Of a DNA stretch of 64,000 nt, positions 35,255 through 45,572 are shown in pieces (positions within the stretch are counted from its first letter, which is position 1; every line of letters begins with the position of its first letter). The stretch lies in contig JACKEN010000004.1 in assembly GCA_020632995.1 (NCBI GenBank), positions 186,001-250,000 of the forward strand, written 5' to 3'. The notes under the pieces are model-generated. The model worked only from the letters and a program-made list of their open reading frames with translations, had not been told where the DNA came from and did not search any database. Both the position numbers and the translations under genes were made by a program. The DNA is from Deltaproteobacteria bacterium (GTDB lineage: Bacteria; Myxococcota; Kuafuiibacteriia; Kuafuiibacteriales; Kuafuiibacteriaceae).

Positions 35255-36260
35255 TCAGGGCCGTACCCGCTGGAACGTGACCTCGTCGTCGAGATCGCCA
35301 TCGGAGAGGCGTAGGGCGTGGTCTGACAAGGTGAAGCGGTAGCTCACAACCTCGGTCTCGCTCCTACGCATGCGGAGCATGCCTGCGTCGACGACCCACT
35401 GCCCCTGTTGCCCTGCCAGCTCGAAGCGTCCATCGGGGCTGAGGAGCAGCTCCACCGGCCCGTCGGGACCCGCGGCGCGCCACCGCCCGGCGGGCGAGCC
35501 GCCTCTTCCGCCCTCGGATGCTGCGCGGCGCGGCGATACACCATCGGGGCCTTTCAGGGCGGGCGCGCTCAGCACCAGCGCGTCGGCCGACAGGCGGAAG
35601 GTGAAGGTCAGCGTCTTCCCCGGTGGGGGCCAGGGTGAGGCTGTCGCCGCGGATCTGGTAGCGACCCGCGCTCCCACCGAGGCGAAAGCCACCTTGCGCA
35701 TCGAGCTCGAGGACGGTGCCGACGTCGCTCTCGTAGCGGCCGACCAGGTCCGCGCGGGGCGGGGGGCGGAGGCGGCGCCTCCACGTCTTCGTCGGGCGGA
35801 CGGCTGGCGGGAGCGCCGGCACGGAAGCTCCGCAGGATGGCTTTCACCTCGCGGCTCACCGGGCGGAGCTGGCGGCCCTGCACCTCGAGCCGGATCCGGA
35901 AGCCCGGGACGTGATCGTCGCGGATCACCTCCCCGCCCTGCTCCGCCGTGACGCGCAAGGCAGCCTGCCCACCCACCTTCGCCCTGCCCTCCTTGACGCG
36001 GTAGCCGGCGGCCCGCAGCTCCGCCGCCTCGGGCGGGCCTGGGCCCTCGGGTCGAGGTCGGGCGCGCGTGGACGGTCAGGTGCGCTACCCCGCCGCCGAC
36101 CCGGGCGGAGAGCCGCCGCTCGAAGCGCATCCCGTCCGTGTCCCCGAAGCGGGGGGCGAGCGCCCAGCCCTCGGGCAGCTCCAGCGCGAACCGCCCGCGG
36201 GTATCCTGATAGGGCAGGCCCACCGCGAGGCTGGCCGCGAGCAGCAGGGGGAACATCATC
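35255..36260 (-). CDS. Secreted protein of unknown function (several frameshifts)
   Basis: Start ATG 36260 (M-M-F-P-L-L-L-A-A-S-L-A-V-G) is a signal peptide. The first ~60 mature residues (F-A-L-E-L-P-E-G-W-A-L) look like the fatty-acid-binding/PsbP-like start seen in many myxobacterial exported proteins. Coherent coding then jumps frame at about 36060, 35840, 35640 and 35550. The C-terminal part contains two copies of a beta motif of the G-R-Y-x-S-D-x-G-T-V-L-E-L-D-x-x-G-G-F type (~35750 and ~35450), common in lipocalin-like or DUF-type beta modules. The gene ends at 35255 with F-Q-R-V-R-P. Function unknown. The length after repair would be ~335 residues. Confidence 0.6.
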
Positions 36261-36337
36261 CTTCGATCCCGTCGACCCTCTGCTAGAACCCTCGGCGATC
36301 TCCAGAGGCGCATGTCGGGCTCGCGTACCATGTCTTT

Positions 36338-37936
36338 TTGAGGACGATCCGCCAGGGTCCCGCCTTCACCGCCCCTCGCGCTGCTGACACTGCTGGCGGT
36401 GGCCGCGTTCCTGCGCTTCTCGGACCTCGAGACCAACCCGCCCGGCCTGTGGCAGGACGAGGCCTCCACCGGCCTCGACGCCTACCTGTTGTGGACCACC
36501 GGCAAGGACCGGGCGGGTGAGGCCTTCCCGATCATCGCGCGCTCCTTCGGGGACTACCCGCTGGCTGGCTACCGCTACCTGAGCGCCCCCATCGTGGGCC
36601 TGCTCGGGCTCACCACCGGGCATGAGCGTCTGGTGGCCGCGATCTTCGGCACCTTGCTCGTGTTGGCCGCGTTCTGGGCCGCACGGCAGCGGCTCGGCCG
36701 GGGCCTGGCCCTCTTCGCCGCCCCTGAGCGCGACCTTCGCCCCCACCTGGCTGCACTTCTCCCGCTTCGGGTCGGAGGCGATCCTGCTGCCCGCGTGCCT
36801 CACCCTCGGCTGGGCGCTGGTGGACTGGGGCCGCGCCGAGGGGCGCCGCGCCGGGCTCTGGCTGGGCGCAGCGTGGCTGGCCGCCGCCGCCTACACACCT
36901 ACCACGCGGCGAAGGTGTTCCTGCCCCTGTGGCTGCTCGGCTTCCTGGTGCTCGAGTGGCCGCTGATCAAGGCCCTGTGGAGCGGCAGGCAGCGGCACCA
37001 CGTGGTGGGCCCTGCGCTGGTCTTCACCCTCGGCGTGCTCCCTCCTTCGTCGTCGCCCTGAGCGAGGGCGGCATGGCCCGCCAGCAGCAGGTCCTGGCCT
37101 GGTACGCGCACGAGGGCATCACGCTGGTCCGCGTCATGGTGGGCAACTACCTGTCGTACTTCGACCCCGGCATGCTCTTCGTCCGGGGCGGCCCGGCGGC
37201 GGTGGCCCAGAGCATCCGGGCCTCGGGCGCTGGAACCTGGTGGAGCTGCCCCTGATGGTGGTGGGGCTGGGCACGCTCCTGCTGCGCACCCCCGACCGCC
37301 GCGTCGCGGGTTCCTGCTGTACTGGTTCCTGATCGGCCCGCTCCCCGGCGGCCTCACCTACGAGAGCCACAACATGGGCCGGGCCATCGGCTGGATCCCC
37401 GCCCCGCAGATCATCTCCGGCCTCGGGGCTTCGTGATCGCGCGCTGGGCCTGGGGTCGGATGCTCGAGGCGGGCGCGGTCTGGCGTCGGGGCCTCGGCGT
37501 CGCAACCCTGCTTGCGATGGTCGGCGGCTGGAGCGCCACCGCATACGCGGTGTGGTGGTGCACGCTGGTGCGCTACCCCATGATCACCGAGCGCGACTGG
37601 CAGTTCGAGATCGCGCGCTCGATGCAGTGCGCCCTCGACCAGCGCAAGGACGAGACCCTGATCATCTCGCCCCAGTTCCAGGTGGCCAGCGTGTTCGCCG
37701 AGTTCGTCTTCGCCCAACCCGACCGGGCGGCGGGGCAGCGGATCTGGCGGCTGGGCACGCGCACGGTGGTGTCCCCGGGCGAGCTGTACGTCTTCCCGCG
37801 CCGGGGCGAGCCGCCGAAGGGCAAGGAGGTCTGCACGATCAAGAACCAGGTCACCGGCCAGATCGTGTCCCAGGTCTACGCCGCCCCGGACCCCGAGCCT
37901 GAGCGGAGCCGAGCGCGGAGCCCGGGATCCCATTGA
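36338..37936 (+). CDS. Membrane glycosyltransferase of the PMT/ArnT (GT39-like) type (frameshifted)
   Basis: About 530 residues spread over three frames. A first luminal loop (L-E-T-N-P-P-G-L-W-Q-D-E-A) has the acidic residues typical of GT-C enzymes that use lipid-linked sugars, followed by many hydrophobic helices (36420-37420). A C-terminal periplasmic domain (37433-37936) carries W-Q-F-E-I-A-R-S-M-Q-C-A-L. Frame changes are near 36370, 36722, 36893, 37045, 37232, 37310 and 37428, so the exact start is uncertain (TTG 36338 or nearby). It probably adds a sugar to protein or lipid at the outer face of the inner membrane. The last residues run into a short GC tail that resembles the dispersed repeat's ends. 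Confidence 0.75.
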
Positions 37937-37967
37937 TCCGGGGCGCCGATCCCACGAGGATGAACGA

Positions 37968-38535
37968 GTGAGCGAGCGCGGCGCCCCCACCGCCATGTGG
38001 CCGTCGGTGGACGGCCAGGACGGCTTCGATCTCGCCCGGGCCGACGCCCGCCTGGTGGTGCACCGGGAGGGCCTCCGGACGTGACCCTGCCGATCGAGCG
38101 GCCGGAGTTCCTGATCGGCCGCGCCCCTGCAGGGGGTCGACCTCACCCTCGACGACGAGGCGGTGTCGCGCCAGCACGCCCGGCTGAGCGTGAACGAGCG
38201 GGGCTACTTCCGGCTCGAGGACCCCGGGTCCACCAACGGGATCATCTACCAGGGCGGCGGGTGAAGCGCCTGAACCTCGTCGACGGCGACGTGTTCGAGA
38301 TCGGCGAGGCCCGGCTCGAGTTCTTCGCCAAGATGGACCGCTTCAAGCCCCCGGAGCTGGCCAAGAAGGCCCCCGCCGCGGCAGGACTCGGTGTTCGCCG
38401 ACGTCTCCATCCCCGGAGCTGGGGCCCGACGTGGCCCCGGCGGGCGGGGACGACGAGGTGCTGGGCTGGGACCCGCGGCCGCCGCCCAGACCCCTGGCGC
38501 CTGAGGGCGGCTCGGAGCCCGACGCCGAGGAGTAG
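37968..38535 (+). CDS. FHA-domain protein (frameshifted)
   Basis: About 190 residues from GTG 37968. The forkhead-associated core is clear: an F-L-I-G-R start, V-D-L-T-L-D-D-E-A-V-S-R-Q-H-A-R-L (the Arg, Ser and His that bind phosphothreonine), and D-P-G-S-T-N-G with the Asn. FHA domains read Ser/Thr kinase output, and a PEGA-type kinase fragment lies at the far end of this window. Frame breaks are near 38083, 38130, 38262 and 38385. The C-terminal tail is Pro/Glu-rich and ends E-P-D-A-E-E. It sits 31 bp after the glycosyltransferase gene and 51 bp before an HtrA gene. Confidence 0.75.
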
Positions 38536-38586
38536 CGCTCGGCCTCGGAAATGCTCGGCCCGTCTATCGAGTTAACGGGTTTGATC

Positions 38587-39957
<1,371 letters not shown>

Positions 39958-39959
39958 GC

Positions 39960-40337
39960 TCAGCGCGCCGCCCGCCCGAAGGGCCACAGCGCCAGCACCG
40001 CGAGCTTCAGGTGCTGCAGGGCGAACGGGATCCCGATGATGGTGACGGCCAGCCCGAGGGCGAGGCCGATGTGGCTGACGAAGATCCACACCCCCGCCAG
40101 CACCAACCACAGCACGTTCCCCAGCGTCCCCAGGGCGGCGCCGCCGCCGGAGCGGGTCACCTCCTGGATGTCCTTGCCGAAGGGCAGAAAGCCCAGCCCG
40201 GCCAGCTTGAAGGCCTGCAGGCCGAAGGGGATGCCCACCACGGTGAGGCAGAGCAGCACGCCGAACACCAGGTACTCGAAGGCGATCGCCAGGCCGCCCC
40301 CGAAGACGATCCAGAGGAGGTTCAACAGCAGGCTCAT
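39960..40337 (-). CDS. YccF-family inner-membrane protein
   Basis: A 125-residue protein, intact. It has two YccF-type modules, each with a membrane helix followed by G-I-P-F (V-V-G-I-P-F-G-L-Q-A-F-K-L and I-I-G-I-P-F-A-L-Q-H-L-K-L), joined by a short charged loop. Family members are small multi-pass membrane proteins of unknown biochemical function. It ends 3 bp from the convergent HtrA gene. It is one of the few genes in this zone without a frameshift, which suits its short length. Confidence 0.85.
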   Translation of the reverse strand: MSLLLNLLWIVFGGGLAIAFEYLVFGVLLCLTVVGIPFGLQAFKLAGLGFLPFGKDIQEVTRSGGGAALGTLGNVLWLVLAGVWIFVSHIGLALGLAVTIIGIPFALQHLKLAVLALWPFGRAAR

Positions 40338-40383
40338 GGTCCCTGTCTCTCAGATCCGGGCCGACCTGACCATGCCATGTGGT

Positions 40384-40401
40384 CCCGACAGGGGTGTCGG
40401 G
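40384..40401. promoter_or_regulatory. Palindrome at activator-site distance from a sigma-54 promoter
   Basis: CCCGACA-GGGG-TGTCGGG, perfect 7-bp arms, centred about 77 bp upstream of the -24/-12 element at 40464, the usual place for an enhancer-binding protein. Confidence 0.45.
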
Positions 40402-40463
40402 CGGGCCTGACAGGCGCGCGAACGCGGGGCGCGAATCCCCTGCCGACCCGGAGGCGCTCAGCT

Positions 40464-40478
40464 TGGCACGCGGGTTGC
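40464..40478 (+). promoter_or_regulatory. Sigma-54 (-24/-12) promoter of the DUF2807 gene
   Basis: TGGCACG-CGGG-TTGC followed by GA, a full consensus match. The ATG at 40494 is only 15 nt past the -12 GC, so the transcript would have a leader of a few nucleotides at most. Confidence 0.65.
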
Positions 40479-40493
40479 GATTGGGCGGCGATC

Positions 40494-41125
40494 ATGAAGA
40501 CCCCGCCCTCATCGCTTCCCTGGTCGCCGGCACCCTGATCACCGGCGGCGGCCTCGCCCTGGCCGACGTCCGCGAGGCCCGCACCGTCACGCCCTTCCAC
40601 GCGGTGGAGGCCCACAGCGCCTTCGAGATCTTCATCGAGGTGGGGGAGGAGCCAAAGCTGGAGCTGGTCGGCCGCTCCGAGGCCCTGGCCACCGTGATCT
40701 CCGAGGTGCGCGACGGCGTCCTCACCCTCCGCCGCAAGTCCACGCGGGGCGACAGCGGCTCGGTGCAGGTCCACATCAGCACGCCCACCCTGGACGCCCT
40801 GGAGACCTCCGGCGCGGTGTCGGTCACCGCCCGGCGCCTCAGCGGCAAGTCGCTGGACGTCGAGGGCTCCGGCGCCACCCAGCTGACCCTCGCCGGCAAG
40901 GTCGAGATCCTCAAGATGGACCTCTCCGGCGCGGCCGAGGTCCACGCCCTCGCCCTCGAGGCGGCCAGGGTCTCGGTGGACGCCTCCGGCGCGGCCGACG
41001 TGAAGGTCAGGGCCACCGAGGCCCTCGACGTGGACGCCTCCGGCGCCACCTCGGTGCGCTACGCGGGGGCCCCGAAGTCGGTGAACACCGAGACCTCGGG
41101 CCTCAGCTCCGTGTCGCCGATCTGA
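40494..41125 (+). CDS. Exported DUF2807 (putative auto-transporter adhesin, GIN-type) protein, frameshifted near 40501
   Basis: About 210 residues. ATG 40494 followed by a hydrophobic stretch (L-I-A-S-L-V-A-G-T-L-I-T) is a signal peptide, but the ATG and the rest are in different frames, with one base off in the GACCCCGCC tract. The mature part is a right-handed beta-helix typical of DUF2807: repeated short strands with the S-G-A turn (L-E-T-S-G-A-V-S-V, V-E-G-S-G-A-T-Q-L, M-D-L-S-G-A-A-E-V, V-D-A-S-G-A-A-D-V). Such proteins sit in the periplasm or on the surface, role unclear. A consensus sigma-54 promoter directly upstream implies inducible expression. Confidence 0.78.
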
Positions 41126-41132
41126 GCCGCCT

Positions 41133-41161
41133 TTGACCCCTCCCCGGATCGGCGCTACACC
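41133..41161 (+). promoter_or_regulatory. Candidate near-leaderless promoter of the YceI gene
   Basis: TTGACC (41133-41138), 17-bp spacer, TACACC (41156-41161), then 6 bp to the ATG at 41168. The expected start of transcription coincides with the ATG. Confidence 0.45.
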
Positions 41162-41167
41162 CTCCCG

Positions 41168-41704
41168 ATGCGTCGACACGACGCCCACGACGCCGAGCTG
41201 GTGGTCTTCACCAAGAAGGAGGGCCTCCTGTCCAAGGTGGCCCACGACCTCAAGATCCGCGCGGGCCGCTTCGAGCTGGAGATCGAGGGCGAAGAGGCGG
41301 TCCGCCTGACCTGCCCCGCCACCGCGCTCCGGGTGGTGAACGCGATGCTCGATGGCCGCGAGGCCCCCGAGCTCCTCAGCGCCAAGGACAAGGTCAAGAT
41401 CGAGGATCTGATCGCGAAGGAGGTGCTGAGCGCCTCCCGGCACCCCGAGATCCGGTTCGTCAGCACCCGCGTCACCCCCGGCCCCGACGGCTACCGGGTG
41501 GAGGGTGACCTGAGCATCGCGGGCACCACCCGCCCGATCAGCGCCAGCGTGATCCGCAAGAAGACCTGCCTCGACGCCGAGGTCACGCTCCGGCAGACCG
41601 ACTTCGGGATCAAGCCCTACACCGCGCTCCTCGGCGCGCTGAAGGTGCAAGACAACCTGCGGGTTCTGATCAGCGTCCCCGAGCCCGAGCCCGAGCTCAG
41701 TTGA
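41168..41704 (+). CDS. YceI-family lipid-binding beta-barrel protein
   Basis: A 178-residue protein, intact. The YceI fold is a lipocalin-like barrel that binds isoprenoid-type lipids: opening strand A-E-L-V-V-F-T-K-K-E-G-L-L-S-K-V-A-H-D-L, later H-P-E-I-R-F-V-S-T-R-V and L-S-I-A-G-T-T-R-P-I, and a closing strand with D-F-G-I-K-P-Y-T. Unlike E. coli YceI it has no signal peptide, so it is probably cytosolic. Its end overlaps the convergent small gene by 8 bp. Confidence 0.88.
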   Translation: MRRHDAHDAELVVFTKKEGLLSKVAHDLKIRAGRFELEIEGEEAVRLTCPATALRVVNAMLDGREAPELLSAKDKVKIEDLIAKEVLSASRHPEIRFVSTRVTPGPDGYRVEGDLSIAGTTRPISASVIRKKTCLDAEVTLRQTDFGIKPYTALLGALKVQDNLRVLISVPEPEPELS

Positions 41705-42133
41705 CGCGCTGGCGGAGGACGTCGAGCAGCTGACGGAGGGTGTCGTAGCTCTCGGCCGGGGACTGCATCTCCTCCTCCGGCTCGTCCTCGGTGTCGGCGG
41801 CGTAGGCCTCGTAGGCCTCGACCGTGGGGTACTGGCGGAAGAAGGCCTCGAGGGACATCCGCACCAGGTGGATGATGTGCGGGCGCTGCTCGAGCTCGGT
41901 GGTGGCGGCGATCGCCCCCACGTTCCTGAGCCGGTCCCCGATCGCCTCGAGCTCGTACTGCATGCCCGGGTAGGCGTCGCAGAGCTCCGCGATGGCGAGG
42001 CGGAGCTCCTCGAGATCCGCTCCTCGGGATCGTGCAGGGCGTAGCGGCGACCCGGTTCGTCGGTGCGGGCCTCGACGTCCAAGAGCGCGCGGTCGGCCTC
42101 GTCGAGGAGAAGATCGAGGACGTCATCCGACAT
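41697..42133 (-). CDS. Small acidic protein of unknown function (one frameshift near 42020)
   Basis: About 145 residues from ATG 42133 (GAGGGG ribosome site). The N-terminal part is rich in Asp and Leu (D-D-V-L-D-L-L-L-D-E-A-D); after the shift it continues E-L-R-L-A-I-A-E-L, then a helical region with Q-R-P-H-I-I-H-L-V-R-M-S-L-E-A-F and a Glu-rich tail. No motif that I can name. It lies between the XerC/D gene and YceI and may share the XerC/D transcript. Confidence 0.5.
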
Positions 42134-42256
42134 CCCCTCGTGCGCCTGGGTCTTGATCTGAGCGTCATGGCCGAGCCATCGGGGCCTGGGGCCCCTCGCC
42201 CGTCCAAGGCTAAACCCATTCTCGCCGCCTCGACAACGGCTGAGGTCGGCAGGGGA

Positions 42257-43187
42257 TCACCGCCGGGGTGATGGGCGTCATAGGTCCGACGCAGGTGGGC
42301 GTCGTCGACGTGGGTGTAGATCCGGTGGTCCGCAGATCTGCGTGCCCCAGCATCACCTGCACCGAGCGCAGGTCCGCCCCGCCCTGGACCAGGTGGGTCG
42401 CGAAGGCGTGCCGGAGCTTGTGGGGCGACAGGTCCCGCGGGATGCCCGCCGCCCGCGCCAGCCGTCTCAAGATGACGAAGGCGGCCTGCCGGGTGAGCCG
42501 GCCGCGGCCCCCCTGGCCCGGGAAGAGCGCGTCGTTGGGGCCGTCCTTCAGCCGGGCCTTCCTGTCCTCCGCCATGTAGGCCCGGAGCACCTGGATCACT
42601 GGCTCCCCGATCGGGACCACCTCCCTTGCTCCCCTTGCCGACCACCCGGACCAGGCCCGCGTCGAGGTGGACCCCGCCCACGTCGAGGGGAGACCGCCTC
42701 GCTCACCCGCACCCCCGCCCCATACAGGAGCACCACCAGGGCGAGGTCCCGGGCTTGGCCTGGGCCGCCTCGAGGAGGGCCTCGACCTCGGGGTGGCTCA
42801 CCCCCTCGGGCAGGCGCTTGCCGACCTTGGGCAGGCGCAACAGGGGCCGCGGGGTCGGCCTCGAGGACCTGCCGGCGCACCAGATGGCGAAAGAAGCCCC
42901 GGACCGCCACGAGCATCCGCTTCTGGGTGGTGGCGGCGAGGCCGGCCTTCGCCAGCCCCTGGAGCCACCTCCGAGAGGTCGGTTGAGGTCACCGCCCGGG
43001 CGTCGGCCCGGCCGCGGTCGATCATCACCCCGCGAAGTCCGCGAGGTCACGGCCGTAGGCCCTCGAGGGTGTTGGCGGCCAGGCTCCGCTCCACCCGGAG
43101 GTGGGTGAGGTACGCGTCCAGCTGGGCGTCGAGCTCGGTGTAGGCCACCTCCTCGCTCACCTGCCCCGGGGACGTCATGCCCGGCAT
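42257..43187 (-). CDS. Tyrosine recombinase, XerC/XerD type (frameshifted)
   Basis: About 305 residues spread over several frames. The N-terminal core-binding domain (L-D-A-Y-L-T-H-L-R-V-E-R-S-L-A-A-N-T-L) starts at ATG 43187 or 43178. The catalytic part shows Arg in G-A-G-V-R-V-S-E-A-V, the H-x-L-R-H box in S-P-H-K-L-R-H-A-F-A-T-H-L, G-H-A-D-L and the nucleophile Tyr in I-Y-T-H-V-D. The end would read H-H-P-R-R-stop at 42257 if one C is restored in a C run. Frame breaks are near 43045, 43000, 42965, 42850, 42735, 42630, 42310 and 42265. Xer proteins resolve chromosome dimers at dif; no dif-like site was seen here. An integrase role is less likely because there is no cargo. Confidence 0.78.
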
Positions 43188-43230
43188 GATAACTTGCGGC
43201 GACGGATCCGGGAAGTTTCGTGGCAGGCGG

Positions 43231-43706
43231 TCAAGAGTTCAGGCGCCAGGCGAGGATCTCGCGCAAGTCGTCTTGCGAGTCCCGCATCCCGTCGCCGATG
43301 CGCTCCACCACCCCATCATCAGCTTCAGCACCGCCTGGGCTTCGCGCGCTGGAGCACCGCCAGCTCGCGGCGGGAGATCTCGAGCACCACGCTCGCCATC
43401 TCGGCCGTGGCCGAGCACATGCGTGGGCCCCGCCCGGAGGAGCGCGGCCTCGCCGAGGGAGTCGCCCGGCCCCAGGGTGCCCAGGCGCAGCTCCTCGCCC
43501 CGCGGCCCGCGCACCGAGAGGCGGATGCTCCCCTGCGCCACGATGTAGAGGCCGTCGCCGATCATGTTCTCGACGAAGAGCGGCGCGCCCGCGGGCACGC
43601 GCTTCTCGTGGGTGATCGACGCGATGATCTGCAGCCCGGTGTCGGTGAAGTTCTTGAACAGGGCGGCGCTCTTCAGGCGCGCGATGATGTCCGGGTTCTG
43701 GGACAT
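43231..43706 (-). CDS. Cyclic-nucleotide-binding-domain protein (frameshifted)
   Basis: About 158 residues from ATG 43706. It is a Crp-like beta-roll: L-F-V-E-N-M-I-G-D-G-L-Y-I-V-A-Q-G-S-I-R-L, then L-G-P-G-D-S-L-G-E-A-A-L-L, the phosphate-binding cassette region, and a closing helix. There is no DNA-binding HTH in the expected place; the C-terminus after the break near 43420 reads E-I-S-R-R-E-L-A-V-L-Q, ending A-W-R-L-N-S. It is thus a stand-alone sensor domain, common in myxobacteria. Frame breaks are near 43420 and 43345. An exact GCAAG-N4-CTTGC lies near the 3' end. Confidence 0.75.
43263..43276. repeat. Exact GCAAG-N4-CTTGC palindrome (site 8 of 9)
   Basis: Spacer TCGT. In the 3' end of the cyclic-nucleotide-binding gene, read as CAA-GAC-GAC-TTG on the coding strand. 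Confidence 0.75.
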
Positions 43707-43738
43707 GACATGACGACGACGCGGGATCCTACGCCGCA

Positions 43739-43764
43739 CCCTCGGCTCGCAAGCGAAGCGAGGG
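43739..43764. repeat. Hairpin carrying the left-end sequence of the dispersed repeat
   Basis: CCCTCGGCT...AGCGAGGG forms an imperfect hairpin around TCGCAAGCGAAGCG, the same string that begins repeat copy 2. The rest of the ~80-bp element is absent, so this is either a solo end or chance. Confidence 0.35.
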
Positions 43765-43885
43765 CGCCTCCCGGCCACCACCTCGGCGACCGCGCCGAAG
43801 CACGATCGTCGGGGTCCCGCGACGTCATCGAGAGTTGTGTACCAGCGGCCCGATTGCGCGCAACGCCCCGAACGGAGCGTTGGTG

Positions 43886-44413
43886 CTATGCGATCCAGCC
43901 GAGGGCTGCGGCGTAGTCGGCCGCCACGTCGCAGTAGTGGGGGGCCGACCACGACATGTGCGCCCGCTCGGCCTCGGTGAGCGGCCGCTTCACCCGCGCG
44001 GGGAGCCCACCACGAGCACCCCGGGTGGGATCTCCATCCCCTCCGTGACCAGCGCCCCCTGCCCCGACCAGCGAGCCCGCCCCGACCCGGGCCCGGTCCA
44101 TCACGATGGCGCCCATCCCGATGAGGCAGCCGTCCTCCACCGTGCACCCGTGGAGAATCACGCGGTGCCCGACCGTGACGTCGTCGCCGATGATGGTCGC
44201 GTGCCGATCCGTGGTGACGTGGACCACGGAGTTGTCTTGGATGTTCGTTCGCGCTCCGATGCGGATGTGGAACACGTCGCCGCGGACCACGGCGCCGAAC
44301 CACACGGAGCTCTGCGCGCCGATGTGGACGTCACCGATCACGTAGGCGTTGGGGGCCACGAAGCAGTCGGGCGCAAGCTGCGGCTGGTGCTCGAGGTACG
44401 GCAGCACGGGCAT
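43886..44413 (-). CDS. Gamma-class carbonic anhydrase-like hexapeptide-repeat protein (frameshifted)
   Basis: About 176 residues from ATG 44413. It is a left-handed beta-helix with hexapeptide repeats (N-A-Y-V-I-G-D-V-H-I-G, S-S-V-W-F-G-A-V-V-R-G-D) and the metal-type motifs of the YrdA/PaaY/Cam group: V-R-G-D, N-I-Q-D-N-S-V-V-H-V, T-V-G-H-R-V-I-L-H-G-C and G-M-G-A-I-V-M-D. The three His residues for zinc or iron are visible. The C-terminal helix region after breaks near 44062 and 44003 ends A-A-L-G-W-I-A. Many family members lack real carbonic anhydrase activity. Confidence 0.85.
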   Translation of the reverse strand: MPVLPYLEHQPQLAPDCFVAPNAYVIGDVHIGAQSSVWFGAVVRGDVFHIRIGARTNIQDNSVVHVTTDRHATIIGDDVTVGHRVILHGCTVEDGCLIGMGAIVMDRARVGAGSLVGAGGAGHGGDGDPTRGARGGLPARVKRPLTEAERAHMSWSAPHYCDVAADYAAALGWIA

Positions 44414-44522
44414 GGGCCCGGCGTACGCGAAAGCATCGACGATGTCGACGGTGGGCTTATCCGCAGGGGAGATCGGTCGATGACAGAGGGGGCGCGGGGG
44501 ACCGGCCCGACAGGAGGATGTG

Positions 44523-45515
44523 ATGAAGCACGCATGGATGGGAGCGCTCGCGGTCTTGGTGGCGAGCAGCGCCGCGGCGACGCCACAGCAGTTCACGGTG
44601 ACCGGGGGTCACTGGAGGCTGGCTTGCACGACTGGCGGGTGGTCGACGTCCGCACCGGCGGGGTGAGCCAGGTGAGCACGACGCGCCCTGATCCCTACGG
44701 GGGAGCGGGTCGCTCGAGCAGAGCATCCCCGCGCCGGGCTCCGACGAGTGGAAGACCGAGGTCGAGATCTTCAGCCCCGACACCAGCTTGACCCCGGGCG
44801 CGGGGCTGGTGCCCAGACTGCCGCGGGCGGCTACGGGCGCCTCGCCGACCTGCGCGACCTCCTGGTGACCTGGTACCGCGACGGCAGCAGCACCGCGTGG
44901 CCGTGGCTGGGCGAGGCGGTCCGCATCTACGTCTACGACCCCCGACCTCGGGACCCAGGGGAGCTCGTACGTGCTGATCTGGGAGCCGGTCTACAACGGC
45001 TCCCTGGTGGTCCCCACCGACCAGTGGATCGTGTCCAGGGTCGACGACGGAACTTCTGGCGCACCCCCATCTACCTCGACGGCCAGCGGGTGCCGCGCCT
45101 CGTTCTGCAGCGACAACCCCACCGAGTGCCACCGGTACCTCCTGTTCTCGGCGTGGGGCTTCGGCCCCGACACCGTGATCTTCGGCCTCAACCTGGCCGT
45201 CGGCTCGGGCTGGTACGGGAGCTACCTGGGCTACGTCGACCAGGTGAACCTGGAGATGCCGACGGGCAGACCTGGATCTGGGACTTCGAGCCGGGGGACG
45301 CGCCGATGTGCAGCGAGGCCGCGCCGGAGCTGGAGCACACGAGCACCGCCGCGGGCGACGGCGCGGGCGACACCACTGACGGGGTGTGCCTCGGCCCAGG
45401 GGCCAACGAAGGGCGGCCGAGGTCCCCACCCCACCTCGAGCGCCACGAGGGGAGCGAGGGTCGGCGTCCGGTGCCCCTCCGGACGGTGTCCGGATCGGCC
45501 GGACGAAGCCGTTGA
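44523..45515 (+). CDS. Secreted protein of unknown function (frameshifted, 3' end uncertain)
   Basis: ATG 44523 (GGAGGATGTG ribosome site) with a clean signal peptide (A-L-A-V-L-V-A-S-S-A-A-A-T-P). The mature part, read across frames broken near 44605, 44700, 44800, 44945, 45050, 45110 and 45270, holds a beta-sandwich-like region with L-I-W-E-P-V-Y-N-G-S-L-V, W-R-T-P-I-Y-L-D-G and F-G-L-N-L-A-V-G-S-G-W-Y-G-S-Y-L-G-Y-V-D, which looks like a carbohydrate-binding or concanavalin-type module. No catalytic residues can be assigned. The end may be anywhere between ~45380 and 45515. Confidence 0.55.
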
Positions 45516-45544
45516 TTCCGGTGGAACCGGTGGTCTCCCTCGCC

Positions 45545-45560
45545 TGGCACGGCATCTGCT
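45545..45560 (+). promoter_or_regulatory. Candidate sigma-54 (-24/-12) promoter of the effector-like gene
   Basis: TGGCACG-GCAT-CTGCT, one mismatch at -12, with the GG/GC spacing of 10. The likely GTG start at 45573 is 13 nt past the -12 GC, the same near-leaderless geometry as at 40464 and 50661. Confidence 0.45.
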
Positions 45561-45572
45561 TTCTGTGCGTGC

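Noticed and set aside
42257..43187. Integrative element marked by the tyrosine recombinase
   Set aside because: Sequence style is housekeeping XerC/D, with no tRNA, direct repeats or cargo genes beside it.
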